Shown one piece after another: positions 1 through 7,843 of a stretch of DNA of 38,905 nucleotides. The notes under the pieces were generated by a model, which saw nothing but the letters and a program-made list of their open reading frames with translations, was not told where the DNA came from and did no database searches. The stretch's first letter is position 1; each line of letters starts with the position of its first letter. Made by a program: the position numbers and the translations under genes. The stretch comes from Lentisalinibacter sp035655155 (GTDB lineage Bacteria > Pseudomonadota > Gammaproteobacteria > Steroidobacterales > Woeseiaceae). Where the stretch lies: positions 1 to 38,905 of the forward strand of contig DASRVH010000079.1 of assembly GCA_035655155.1 (NCBI GenBank), read 5' to 3'.

Positions 1-153
1 GCCGCCGAGCACGACGTGGAAGCGCTGGCCATCTGCACCGTCAGCGACGACATCCGCTCGGGCGACGCCCTCACCGCCGACGAGCGCCAGACCACCTTCG
101 ACGAGATGATACGTATCGCGCTCGACACGGCGGTCGCGGTCCAGGCCCAATGA
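1..153 (+). CDS. deoD: Purine nucleoside phosphorylase DeoD, C-terminal end (partial)
   Basis: Only the last 50 codons are present; the gene begins outside the window. The frame is open from base 1 to TGA at 151-153. The visible part contains 'ICTVSDDIRSG' followed by 'ADERQTTFDEMIRIAL', which closely matches the C-terminal end of the hexameric E. coli-type DeoD (trimeric PNPs differ here). The Asp in 'VSDDI' corresponds to the catalytic Asp that protonates the purine base. DeoD splits purine (deoxy)ribonucleosides with phosphate into the free base and (deoxy)ribose-1-phosphate in the cytoplasm. Its stop overlaps the deoC start by 4 bases (ATGA), so the two are translationally coupled. The released base would feed the purine catabolic operon further along, and the sugar would feed deoC. 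Confidence 0.88.
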   Translation, partial: AAEHDVEALAICTVSDDIRSGDALTADERQTTFDEMIRIALDTAVAVQAQ

Positions 154-1079
154 GCCGGCGCGCGGCTGAAACGGCCGGACCGGCACTGCCCGACCTCTCG
201 CGGGTACCCCGCGTGGACGAGGTCGGCGTGGCCGAGCGGGCGGCCCGCTTCCGCACCCGCAGCATAAAGACGGCCTCGAAGGTCGAGGCTCTGAAGCTCG
301 TGCTCTCGATGATCGACCTGACCACGCTCGAGGGCCAGGACACGCCGGGCAAGGTGCGACAGCTGTGCCAGAAGGCCATCCACCTGCACGACACCCTGCC
401 GGACCTGCCCCACGTCGCCGCCGTCTGCGTCTACCCGACCATGATCGGCGCGGCCAAGCGGGCGCTCGCGGGCACCGACATCGCCGTCGCCGCCGTGGCC
501 ACGGCATTCCCCAGCGGCATGTCGTTCACGGACATCCGCCTGGCCGAGACCCGCATGGCCGTGGAAGAGGGCGCCGACGAGATCGACATGGTGATCTCCC
601 GCGGCGCCTTCCTGGCCGGCGAGTACCGGCGGGTGTTCGACGAGATCGCCGCGGTGAAGGAGGCCTGCGGCCCGGCTCACCTGAAAGTGATCCTCGAGAC
701 CGGCGAGCTGGGCACCCTCGACCGGGTGCGCCAGGCGAGCGTGCTGGCCATGCATGCGGGCGCGGACTTCATCAAGACTTCCACCGGCAAGATCCAGCCG
801 GCCGCCACCATGGAGGTCACCCTCACCATGCTGCAGGCGATCCGCGACTACCACCGGGAGACCGGCCGCATGGTCGGCATGAAGCCCGCCGGCGGCATCT
901 CGAAGGCCAAGCTGGCGGTGCATTATCTGGTGATGCTACGCGAGACCCTCGGCGAGGCGTGGCTCACGAAGGAGTGGTTCCGCTTCGGCGCGAGCAGCCT
1001 CGCGAACGACGTGCTGATGCAGCTCGTCAAGCAACGGACCGGCGTCTATCAATCCGCCGACTACTTCTCGAAGGACTGA
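150..1079 (+). CDS. deoC: Deoxyribose-phosphate aldolase (eukaryote-like DERA type)
   Basis: 309 residues. It cleaves 2-deoxyribose-5-phosphate to glyceraldehyde-3-phosphate and acetaldehyde. The class I aldolase signature 'GADFIKTSTGK' carries the Schiff-base lysine at K209, and 'GMKPAGGI' supplies the second lysine. At 309 residues it is longer than E. coli DeoC (about 259) and has an N-terminal extension. The blocks 'DLTTLEGQDT' and 'LGEAWLTKEWFRFGASSL' with a 'TGVYQ' end resemble animal DERA proteins more than the enterobacterial form. The ATG overlaps the deoD stop. A DeoB phosphopentomutase would be needed to link the two and is not in the window. The next gene, an aldehyde dehydrogenase 13 bases downstream, probably removes the acetaldehyde. 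Confidence 0.95.
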   Translation: MSRRAAETAGPALPDLSRVPRVDEVGVAERAARFRTRSIKTASKVEALKLVLSMIDLTTLEGQDTPGKVRQLCQKAIHLHDTLPDLPHVAAVCVYPTMIGAAKRALAGTDIAVAAVATAFPSGMSFTDIRLAETRMAVEEGADEIDMVISRGAFLAGEYRRVFDEIAAVKEACGPAHLKVILETGELGTLDRVRQASVLAMHAGADFIKTSTGKIQPAATMEVTLTMLQAIRDYHRETGRMVGMKPAGGISKAKLAVHYLVMLRETLGEAWLTKEWFRFGASSLANDVLMQLVKQRTGVYQSADYFSKD

Positions 1080-1092
1080 TTCGAAAGGACAG

Positions 1093-2565
1093 ATGGTGAA
1101 CAGAGAAACGAGCCCCCTCGCCTTCGACACCGGCTGGCAGTACGACCCGGCCCCGGAGAGCACGGATCACGTCACCATCGACGAGCGCTACGGCCTGTTC
1201 ATCGACGGTGAGTTCGTCTCGCCGGCGAAGCGGCGTTACTTCGACTCGATCAACCCGGCCAGCGAGCAGGTGCTCTCCCGCGTGGCGGACGCCGGCGAGG
1301 CCGACGTGGACCGCGCGGTGGCCGCCGCCCGCCGCGCCTGCGAGGGCGCCTGGTCGAAGCTCGCCCCTGCCGAGCGCGGCAAGTACATCTACCGCATCGC
1401 CCGCATCCTGCAGGAGCGGGCCCGGGAGTTCGCGGTTATAGAGTCGCTGGACGGCGGCAAGCCCATCCGCGAGTCCCGGGACATCGACATCCCGCTGGCC
1501 GCCGCGCATTTCTTCTACTACGCCGGCTGGGCGGACAAGCTCGACTACGCCTTCCCGGGCCGCAAGGCGCAGCCGCTGGGCGTGGCCGGCCAGATCATCC
1601 CCTGGAACTTCCCGCTGCTGATGCTGGCCTGGAAGATCGCCCCGGCGCTCGCCTGCGGCAACACGGTGGTGCTGAAGCCGGCGGAGACCACGCCGCTCAC
1701 CGCCCTGAAGTTCGCCGAAGTGGTGCGCGACGCGGGCCTGCCGCCGGGCGTGGTGAACATTCTCACCGGTGCGGGCAAGACGGGTGCCGCCATCGTCGAG
1801 CACCCGGACGTCGACAAGATCGCCTTCACCGGCTCCACCGAAGTGGGCCGCATCATCATGCGCTCGCTGGCGGGCACGAAGAAGAAGTACACGCTGGAAC
1901 TCGGCGGCAAGGCGGCCAACGTCATCTTCGAGGACGCGGCCATCGACCAGGCGGTGGAAGGCATCGTCAACGGCATCTTCTTCAATCAGGGCCACGTCTG
2001 CTGCGCAGGCTCCCGGCTGCTGGTGCAGGAGTCCGTCGCCGACGAGGTGATCGAGAAGCTGAAGGAACGCATGGAGACCCTGATCGTCGGCGACCCGCTG
2101 GACAAGAACACCGACGTCGGCGCCATCAACTCCGCCGCCCAGCTCGAGACCATCCGCGACTACCTGAAGGTGGGCAAGGCGGAAGGCGCGGAGATCTACC
2201 AGCCGTCCTGCCGCCTGCCCCGCAAGGGCTACTGGTGCCGGCCGACGCTGCTCACCGGCGTCTCCCAGTCGAACCGGGTGGTGCAGGAAGAGATCTTCGG
2301 CCCGGTACTGGCCGTGCAGACCTTCCGCCGCATGCAGGAGGGCCTGGAGAAGGCCAACAACACGCCTTACGGGCTGTCCGGCGGCGTCTGGACGGACAAG
2401 GGCGCCAAGATCTTCCGCATGACCGGCGGCGTGCGCGCCGGCGTCATCTGGGCCAATACCTTCAACAAGTTCGACCCCACCTCGCCCTTTGGCGGCTACA
2501 AGGAAAGCGGCGTCGGCCGCGAGGGCGGACTGCACGGGCTGGACGCCTACCTGGCACTGGACTGA
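1093..2565 (+). CDS. Aldehyde dehydrogenase, catalytic (ALDH16 N-terminal-domain-like)
   Basis: 490 residues, normal length for an NAD(P)-dependent aldehyde dehydrogenase. The general-base Glu is E269 in 'LELGGK', and the nucleophile is C303 in 'NQGHVCCAGS'. The NAD-binding 'IIPWNFPLL' and 'FTGSTEVGR' motifs and the C-terminal 'EEIFGPVL' and 'PFGGYKESG' motifs are all present. The start has a purine-rich 'GAAAGGACAG' just upstream. The context after deoC suggests acetaldehyde, or another aldehyde from deoxyribose breakdown, as substrate; this is inferred. The next gene begins 3 bases later and encodes a truncated pseudo-ALDH. The two proteins sum to about 794 residues, the size of bacterial ALDH16, which has one active and one inactive ALDH domain. 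Confidence 0.93.
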   Translation: MVNRETSPLAFDTGWQYDPAPESTDHVTIDERYGLFIDGEFVSPAKRRYFDSINPASEQVLSRVADAGEADVDRAVAAARRACEGAWSKLAPAERGKYIYRIARILQERAREFAVIESLDGGKPIRESRDIDIPLAAAHFFYYAGWADKLDYAFPGRKAQPLGVAGQIIPWNFPLLMLAWKIAPALACGNTVVLKPAETTPLTALKFAEVVRDAGLPPGVVNILTGAGKTGAAIVEHPDVDKIAFTGSTEVGRIIMRSLAGTKKKYTLELGGKAANVIFEDAAIDQAVEGIVNGIFFNQGHVCCAGSRLLVQESVADEVIEKLKERMETLIVGDPLDKNTDVGAINSAAQLETIRDYLKVGKAEGAEIYQPSCRLPRKGYWCRPTLLTGVSQSNRVVQEEIFGPVLAVQTFRRMQEGLEKANNTPYGLSGGVWTDKGAKIFRMTGGVRAGVIWANTFNKFDPTSPFGGYKESGVGREGGLHGLDAYLALD

Positions 2566-2568
2566 ACC

Positions 2569-3483
2569 ATGAACGACACCACGAAGCGCCAGCGCAAGGC
2601 GAAGGACACGGGCAGGCAGGCCGGCGGCCGGCTGCCGGTCGCCAAAACCTACAAGATCTACGTCGGCGGCAAGTTCCCGCGCACCGAGTCCGGGCGCTAC
2701 TACCCGCTCAAGCCCGACGGCGAGACGGTGATCGCAAACGTCTGCCGCTCGAGCCGCAAGGACTTCCGCGAGGCCGTGGTAGCCGCCCGCGGCGCGGTCG
2801 CCGGCTGGTCCGGCGCGAGCGCCTACAACCGCGGCCAGGTGCTGTACCGCATCGGCGAGATGCTGGAGGGACGACGTGAGCAGTTCGTGGCCGAGCTCGC
2901 GCTGCAGGGCGTTAACCGCCGCCGGGCGGAGAGCGAGGTGGACGCCGCGGTCGACCGGCTGATCTATTACGCCGGCTGGTCCGACAAGTATCAGCAAATA
3001 TTCAGCACCGTGAACCCGGTGGCCTCATCCCATTTCAACTTCTCGGCGCTGGAGCCCACCGGGGTGGTGGCGATCATCGCGCCGGAAGAGAGCGGGCTGC
3101 TCGGGCTGATCTCGAACGTGGCGCCGGCCATCGTCGGCGGCAACACCTGCGTGGTGCTGGCCTCCGAGACGCGACCGCTGACCGCCATCAGCTTCGCCGA
3201 GGTGCTGCATTCCTCCGACGTGCCCGGCGGCGTCGTGAACCTGCTGACCGGATTCCGCGACGAACTCACCGGCCAGTTCGCTTCCCACATGGACGTGAAC
3301 GCCGTGGTCTTCTGCGAGGCCGAAGACGACGCGGCGAAAGAGATCCAGCTGGCCGCGGCAGACAATCTCAAGCGGGTGATCGACCGCACGGACACCGACT
3401 GGCGCCGCCCGGCGGCGCAGGGTCCCTATCACATCCGCGACACCCAGGAAGTGAAGACCACCTGGCACCCGATCGGGGGCTGA
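2569..3483 (+). CDS. Aldehyde dehydrogenase-like pseudoenzyme (ALDH16 C-terminal-domain-like)
   Basis: 304 residues. The sequence aligns with the NAD-binding half of aldehyde dehydrogenases ('KIYVGGKFPRTESGRYY', 'YYAGWSDK', 'TGVVAIIAPEESGLL', 'GGVVNLLTG'). It ends before the catalytic domain, so there is no 'ELGGK' glutamate and no nucleophilic cysteine. 'APEES' stands where active enzymes have 'PWNFP'. The reading frame is clean and the next gene starts 14 bases after the stop, so this is not a frameshift remnant. ALDH16 proteins carry exactly such a dead, shortened second ALDH domain, which contributes to dimerisation. I infer that this product pairs with the upstream dehydrogenase as a separate subunit. 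The basic, disordered first 20 residues are unusual. Confidence 0.85.
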   Translation: MNDTTKRQRKAKDTGRQAGGRLPVAKTYKIYVGGKFPRTESGRYYPLKPDGETVIANVCRSSRKDFREAVVAARGAVAGWSGASAYNRGQVLYRIGEMLEGRREQFVAELALQGVNRRRAESEVDAAVDRLIYYAGWSDKYQQIFSTVNPVASSHFNFSALEPTGVVAIIAPEESGLLGLISNVAPAIVGGNTCVVLASETRPLTAISFAEVLHSSDVPGGVVNLLTGFRDELTGQFASHMDVNAVVFCEAEDDAAKEIQLAAADNLKRVIDRTDTDWRRPAAQGPYHIRDTQEVKTTWHPIGG

Positions 3484-3497
3484 GAAAGAAACGCCCC

Positions 3498-5075
3498 ATG
3501 GCCAATTTCACACGCCGCAGGTTCCTGGAGATGGTCGGTGCGGCCGGCGGCTCCGCGGCGATGTATCACGTGGCCTCGGCGATGGGGCTCATGGCAGCGC
3601 CGGCGCACACACCGCTCGCCGGAGTCAGGCAGCTCGGCGGCGCCCGCCGCCGCGTGGCCATCCTCGGCGCGGGTATCGGCGGTCTCACCGCCGCGCTGGA
3701 GCTGGACCGGGCCGGCTACGACGTCACCGTGCTGGAAGCCTCCTTCCGCCCGGGCGGGCGCAATCTCACGCTGCGCTCCGGTGACGTCGTCGACGAGCTG
3801 GGCAACCGGCAGGTGTGCCGATTCGACGACGAGCCCGGGCTGTACCTGAACGCGGGCCCGGCACGCATCCCGCCGGACCACACGGCGCTGATGGGCTATT
3901 GCCGGGAGCTGGGCGTCCAGCTCGAAGTGTGGATCAACGACAACCGCAACGCCTACTTCCAGGACGACGACATGTTCGGCGGCCGGCCCGTGCGCCAGCG
4001 CCAGTACATCGCCGACGCCCGCGGCTTCATGTCCGAACTGCTGGCGAAGTCGCTCTCGGCGGATACGCTGGAGCAGCCGTTCGACGCGCGCGACACCGAG
4101 CGCCTGCTCGCCTTCGCCCGCATGTACGGCGACCTCGACGAGAGCCATCTCTACGTCGGCTCCGAGCGGGCGGGCCGACGGAGCGGCGGCTGGATCGCGG
4201 AGACCGAGCTGAACGAGCCGTTCGACCTGTCCGAGATACTGGACGGTCGCTTCTGGGAAGACTTCATGCACTTCCCGGAGATCGCCGACCAGGCCTCCAC
4301 CATGCTCACCGCCACCGGCGGCATGGACCACATCGTCACGGCATTCATGGGCGAGGTGGGCCACCTCGTGCAACTCGACGCCGTCGTGCACACCGTGGGC
4401 CTGCGCCACGACGGCGTCGACATCGGCTATACCAGGAAGGGCGAGCCGATGACGCTGCAGGCCGATTACTGCCTGAACAGCATCCCGGCCCATCTCCTGA
4501 CCGGCCTCAGGCACAACTACCCGCGCGAGTACGTGGATTCGCTCTCGCACATCAACCGGGGCGAGCTGATGAAGATCGGCCTGCAGGCGAGCGAGCGGTT
4601 CTGGGAGCGCGACCGCATCTACGGCGGTATCTCCTGGACCCACCAGGACATCACCCAGATCTGGTATCCGCCCCACGGCATCCACAGCGGCAAGGGCATC
4701 CTCCTCGGCGCCTACACCTTCATGCCCGGCGCCGCGGGACGGCTCGCCCGCCTGAGCAGCGAGGAGCGCATCGCCGAGGCCGTGCGCCAGGGCTCGAAGA
4801 TTCACCCGGACTACGCCCGCTACATCGAGAACGGCGTCAGCGTGCCGTGGAACCGCATGAACCACATGATGGGCTGCGCCGGCGTCTTCGAGGACGACGG
4901 CGACGGCAGCCACTTCCGCCGCCTGCAGGCGCCGGTGGAGCGCCACTACATGATCGGCGACCAGATCAGCTACCACCCGGGATGGCAGGAGGGCGCCATC
5001 CGGTCCGCGCATTTCGCGATCGCCGATATCGATGCGCGGGTTCAGGCAGAATTGCAGACCGCGGCACCGGCGTGA
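3498..5075 (+). CDS. Tat-exported FAD-dependent amine oxidase
   Basis: 525 residues. The N-terminus has a twin-arginine signal ('TRRRFLEMVGAAGG', residues 5-18), so the folded flavoprotein is probably exported. A Rossmann FAD motif 'ILGAGIGGLTAALEL' lies near residue 55, followed by 'VLEASFRPGGR', the pattern of the monoamine oxidase/L-amino-acid oxidase family. The C-terminal 'GDQISYHPGWQEGAIRSA' matches the FAD-contacting end of that family. Such enzymes oxidise an amine or amino acid to an imine. The downstream signal-peptide RidA and di-haem cytochrome c suggest imine hydrolysis and a non-oxygen electron acceptor, which is inference. The substrate cannot be told from sequence; tryptophan 2-monooxygenase-like or L-amino-acid oxidase activity is possible. 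Confidence 0.88.
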   Translation: MANFTRRRFLEMVGAAGGSAAMYHVASAMGLMAAPAHTPLAGVRQLGGARRRVAILGAGIGGLTAALELDRAGYDVTVLEASFRPGGRNLTLRSGDVVDELGNRQVCRFDDEPGLYLNAGPARIPPDHTALMGYCRELGVQLEVWINDNRNAYFQDDDMFGGRPVRQRQYIADARGFMSELLAKSLSADTLEQPFDARDTERLLAFARMYGDLDESHLYVGSERAGRRSGGWIAETELNEPFDLSEILDGRFWEDFMHFPEIADQASTMLTATGGMDHIVTAFMGEVGHLVQLDAVVHTVGLRHDGVDIGYTRKGEPMTLQADYCLNSIPAHLLTGLRHNYPREYVDSLSHINRGELMKIGLQASERFWERDRIYGGISWTHQDITQIWYPPHGIHSGKGILLGAYTFMPGAAGRLARLSSEERIAEAVRQGSKIHPDYARYIENGVSVPWNRMNHMMGCAGVFEDDGDGSHFRRLQAPVERHYMIGDQISYHPGWQEGAIRSAHFAIADIDARVQAELQTAAPA

Positions 5076-5107
5076 CGGCCGGCCGATTCTTCACAGGAGA
5101 GATCCCC

Positions 5108-5632
5108 ATGGGAACAGTCCCGAGAACAGTCACGAGAATCATCACAAATAAGGTCGTGGCCGCCGTCATGCTGCTCGCCGCCGGCCTGGCCCAGGCCGGC
5201 GATCGCACCCAGCATCCGCTGCCGAACGACTCCACCTTCCCCATCGCTCGCGCCGTGGAAGTCTCCGCCGGCGCCACGCTGGTGTGGCACAGCGGCATGG
5301 TGCCGCGGCCCGCCAACCCCGACGCGGAGCGCAACAGCCCGGAATACTGGGGCGACACCGAAGCCCAGGCGCTGAGCGTATTCGCCCGCATGGAGGAATC
5401 GCTGAACGATCTCGGCCTCGGTTTCGGCGACATCGTGAAGATGACGGTCTTCCTGGTCGAGCCGCCGGGTGAGGACGGCATGGACTTCCAGGGCTTCATG
5501 CGCGCCTACACCCGCTACTTCGGCGCGGAGGCGGAGCAGATGAATCTGCCGGCCCGATCCGCCGTCGAGGTGGCCGGGCTCGTGGCCCCGGGCATGCTGG
5601 TCGAGGTGGAAGCCGTCTTCGTGCGGCCTTAG
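5108..5632 (+). CDS. RidA/YjgF-family protein with signal peptide
   Basis: 174 residues. Start ATG 5108 follows a clear 'ACAGGAGAGATCCCC' ribosome site. Residues 1-30 form a Sec-type signal peptide with a hydrophobic stretch 'VVAAVMLLAAGLAQA' and a likely cut after AQA. The rest is a RidA domain: 'VSAGATLVWHSGMV', 'FGDIVKMTVFLV', and 'PARSAVEVAGL', where R150 is the conserved active-site arginine of RidA imine deaminases. RidA proteins are normally cytoplasmic and about 130 residues, so an exported version is unusual. The gene sits 32 bases after the Tat-exported amine oxidase and 13 bases before a cytochrome c. It probably hydrolyses the imine product of the oxidase in the periplasm. Confidence 0.85.
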   Translation: MGTVPRTVTRIITNKVVAAVMLLAAGLAQAGDRTQHPLPNDSTFPIARAVEVSAGATLVWHSGMVPRPANPDAERNSPEYWGDTEAQALSVFARMEESLNDLGLGFGDIVKMTVFLVEPPGEDGMDFQGFMRAYTRYFGAEAEQMNLPARSAVEVAGLVAPGMLVEVEAVFVRP

Positions 5633-5645
5633 CCGGACCGCCCCG

Positions 5646-6266
5646 TTGAGCCGGGTCGCGCTGCTGCTGCTAACCGCCTGCCTGGCGCTGGTGTCCCGTG
5701 CGGAGGAACCGACACCTCCGCAGGCACCGCCGGCGAGCCTGGCCCTCTGCATCACCTGTCACGGCGTCGAGGGCCGCGGCAACCCCCGGGTCGATGCGCC
5801 ACGCATCGCCGGCATGGAAGCCTGGTATGTCCGCAGGCAACTGCAGGCCTTCCGCAACGGCTGGCGCGGCACTCACGACGACGACCTCGTCGGCTGGGAG
5901 ATGCAGGCGATGGTGCGGTCGCTGACTCCGGCAGATGTCGCCGCGGCGGCCGCCTGGTTCGCCGGGCTCGATGCGCCCCGGCCGGAAATTACGGTGCAGG
6001 GCGACCCCGTCCGCGGCCGCTCGCTTTATGCCCCCTGCGCCGCCTGCCACGGGTCGGACGCGCGCGGCGACGCGGAACTCGGTGCCCCGGCCCTGGCCGG
6101 CCAGAGCGACTGGTACCTCGTCGGCCAGCTGGAGAACTTCCGCGCCGGGCGCCGCGGCTATCATGCGGACGATGCGCCCGGCCGTCGGATGGCGGCCAGC
6201 GTCGGCGATCTGGGCGACGAACGGGCGATGCGCGACGTCGTCGCCTACATCGCGAGCCTCGACTGA
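5646..6266 (+). CDS. Di-haem cytochrome c (c4-like)
   Basis: 206 residues, TTG start. A short hydrophobic signal peptide ('VALLLLTACLALVSRA') leads to two cytochrome c domains. Haem-binding motifs are CITCH (C35-H39) and CAACH (C131-H135). The repeated architecture with 'GRGNPR...RIAGMEAWYVRRQLQAFRNG' and 'ALAGQSDWYLVGQLENFRAG' is typical of the c4 family of periplasmic electron carriers. Candidate methionine sixth ligands occur in 'EMQAMVRSL' and 'RRMAASV'. It lies in the same run as the exported amine oxidase and RidA, so it may take electrons from the flavoprotein and pass them to a terminal oxidase; that link is inferred. A cysteine in the signal region (TAC) could also mark a lipoprotein, but the site is a poor lipobox. 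Confidence 0.9.
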   Translation: MSRVALLLLTACLALVSRAEEPTPPQAPPASLALCITCHGVEGRGNPRVDAPRIAGMEAWYVRRQLQAFRNGWRGTHDDDLVGWEMQAMVRSLTPADVAAAAAWFAGLDAPRPEITVQGDPVRGRSLYAPCAACHGSDARGDAELGAPALAGQSDWYLVGQLENFRAGRRGYHADDAPGRRMAASVGDLGDERAMRDVVAYIASLD

Positions 6267-6287
6267 CGAAGAGCGGAGACGGCACCG

Positions 6288-7157
6288 ATGTTGCGCGAAC
6301 TCGAGGAAGCGGCCCGTACCCTGCCCGCGCCCCGCGTGGTTCTGTTCGACTGGCACGCCACCCTGGTCGATACGCTGGACGCCATGTATCACGCCGTGGA
6401 CGACGTGCTGCCCCGTCTGCCCGAACTGGGCCTCATGGAAAAACTCGTTCCCGCCGATCTCTGCAAGACGCCGGAGGACGCACGGCTGGTCGACTACGTG
6501 CGCGAACACCGCCGGCTGCATCCGAAGATCAAGGCGGACCGACGCATCTCGCGCACCGACATCTTCGAGGTGCTGTTCGGCGCCGACGAGGACGCGAAGC
6601 ACACCGCCCACGAGGCCTTCAACGAGGCCTACCGCCACCACTACGGCGAGGTGCACCCCTTCGAGGGCGGCGAACTCGAGTTACTCACCGAGATGTACGA
6701 ACTGGACGTGCACCTCGGCATCCTCACCAATCGGGACCGGGAGTTCTTCGAGCACGAGTTCGCGGTGGTGGACGGCGGTGCGTGGCTGGAGCTGTTCGAC
6801 GTCACCATCTGCGGCGGCGACACCTACCGCCGCAAACCGAACCCGGAGCCCGTGCTGAAGGCCCTGGACGAGTTCGGCGCGGAGCCCGGCCCGCACTGCT
6901 GGTACCTGGGCGACAGCACCACCGACGTCATCGCCGCCAAGCGCGCGGGCATCACGTCGGTGTTCTTCAACGGCACGGGCTGGGAACACGAGTGGATCAA
7001 CAAGATCTTCCCCGGCACCGCCGCCCACTCCCATCAGCCCGACGCGATCGTCGACAGCTTCCGGGAATTCCGCTGGCTGGTGGAGGAATGCCTCCACGTC
7101 GGTCATCCCTGGGATGCCGAACCCCCGTTCCCGGCGGCTCCGGACGCCTCGTCGTAG
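6288..7157 (+). CDS. HAD-superfamily hydrolase with DxH catalytic motif
   Basis: 289 residues. Motif I is 'VVLFDWHATLVDT': the nucleophile D21 is present, but the usual second aspartate is H23. Motif II is in 'GILTNRDREFF', motif III lysine in 'TYRRKPNPEPVLKAL', and motif IV is 'YLGDSTTDVIAAKRAG'. An inserted cap of about 120 residues between motifs I and II marks a class C1 HAD. Ordinary HAD phosphatases use DxD, with the second Asp as acid/base, so histidine here implies altered chemistry or a different substrate. It is the last gene of the + strand run and its 3' end overlaps the convergent gene by 55 bases. The role in the pathway is unknown. Confidence 0.82.
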   Translation: MLRELEEAARTLPAPRVVLFDWHATLVDTLDAMYHAVDDVLPRLPELGLMEKLVPADLCKTPEDARLVDYVREHRRLHPKIKADRRISRTDIFEVLFGADEDAKHTAHEAFNEAYRHHYGEVHPFEGGELELLTEMYELDVHLGILTNRDREFFEHEFAVVDGGAWLELFDVTICGGDTYRRKPNPEPVLKALDEFGAEPGPHCWYLGDSTTDVIAAKRAGITSVFFNGTGWEHEWINKIFPGTAAHSHQPDAIVDSFREFRWLVEECLHVGHPWDAEPPFPAAPDASS

Positions 7158-7831
7158 CCGCCCTGCCCGGCGAGCGACGCCCAGGCCCGGAACGCGGCCG
7201 ACGCCTCCACCTCACCGTCCGCGATCAGGCGACGCCACACCTCCGAGGCACGGGCGAAATAGGGCACGCTGCCGGGGAACATCGCCAGCGACAGCGCCTC
7301 CGCCAGGCCCTGCTCCGGCGCGGCAGCGGCATAGGCGGCGCGGATCTGCCAGGCCAGCGCCTCGAAATTGCCCTGGCACATGTGCACGGCGGCGCCGGCC
7401 ATGTGCGCCAGCGGCAGCGGAGCGCCCTGCGCCGCCCGCTCGAACGCGGCGCGGTAGGCGGCCTCCGGCTCCATGTCCGGCAGATGCGGCAGCCAGTGGC
7501 CTTCGACGAATTGATAGCAGGACACTCCTTTCGCGAGGGCCGTGAACGCGAGGATGGCGGCGAACTCGTCCCGGCTGCCGCCCGCCTCCAGGTAGCGAGG
7601 TATGTGGTGGGTGCCGAGCGGCTCGTCGATGGAGCTGAGTACGGCCATCCAGACGAACTCGTGCTCGTGGCGGCTGAGGTACGCCGGCGTCAGGGTGAGG
7701 CGGGTGTAGAGCGCATCGTAGGCTTCCAGGAGGCCGTTGCCGGCGAGCGCCATGAGGCCGTGATGGGCTAACAGGTAACCGCGCTTGTCGCGGATCTGCT
7801 CCAGAGCCGTAGTGAGGTCATTTTCCGGCAT
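7103..7831 (-). CDS. AhpD-like/carboxymuconolactone decarboxylase-family protein
   Basis: 242 residues. The helical sequence 'HEFVWMAVLSSIDEPLGTHHIPRYLEAGG' followed by 'DEFAAILAFTALAKG' resembles the alkylhydroperoxidase D-like/CMD fold. The second part appears to repeat the fold ('AHMAGAAVHMCQGNFEALAWQIRAAYAAG...'-like region), giving about twice the length of a single CMD unit. The classical CxxC pair of AhpD is absent, so it is unlikely to be a peroxidase of that type. The gene starts 12 bases after the sarcosine oxidase-like gene and is probably co-transcribed with it. Its last 18 codons overlap the convergent HAD gene on the other strand. Function is not established. Confidence 0.6.
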   Translation of the reverse strand: MPENDLTTALEQIRDKRGYLLAHHGLMALAGNGLLEAYDALYTRLTLTPAYLSRHEHEFVWMAVLSSIDEPLGTHHIPRYLEAGGSRDEFAAILAFTALAKGVSCYQFVEGHWLPHLPDMEPEAAYRAAFERAAQGAPLPLAHMAGAAVHMCQGNFEALAWQIRAAYAAAAPEQGLAEALSLAMFPGSVPYFARASEVWRRLIADGEVEASAAFRAWASLAGQGGYDEASGAAGNGGSASQG

Positions 7832-7843
7832 ATAGCACTATCG

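Noticed and set aside
1027..2997. A 656-codon open frame on the - strand opposite the aldehyde dehydrogenases
   Set aside because: It is the antisense shadow of two genes with clear motifs; high GC makes long antisense frames common. The translation has no recognisable domain.
2569..3483. The short aldehyde dehydrogenase as a frameshifted pseudogene
   Set aside because: No catalytic-domain sequence follows in any frame; the amine oxidase gene begins 14 bases after the stop. The short form matches the known dead domain of ALDH16.
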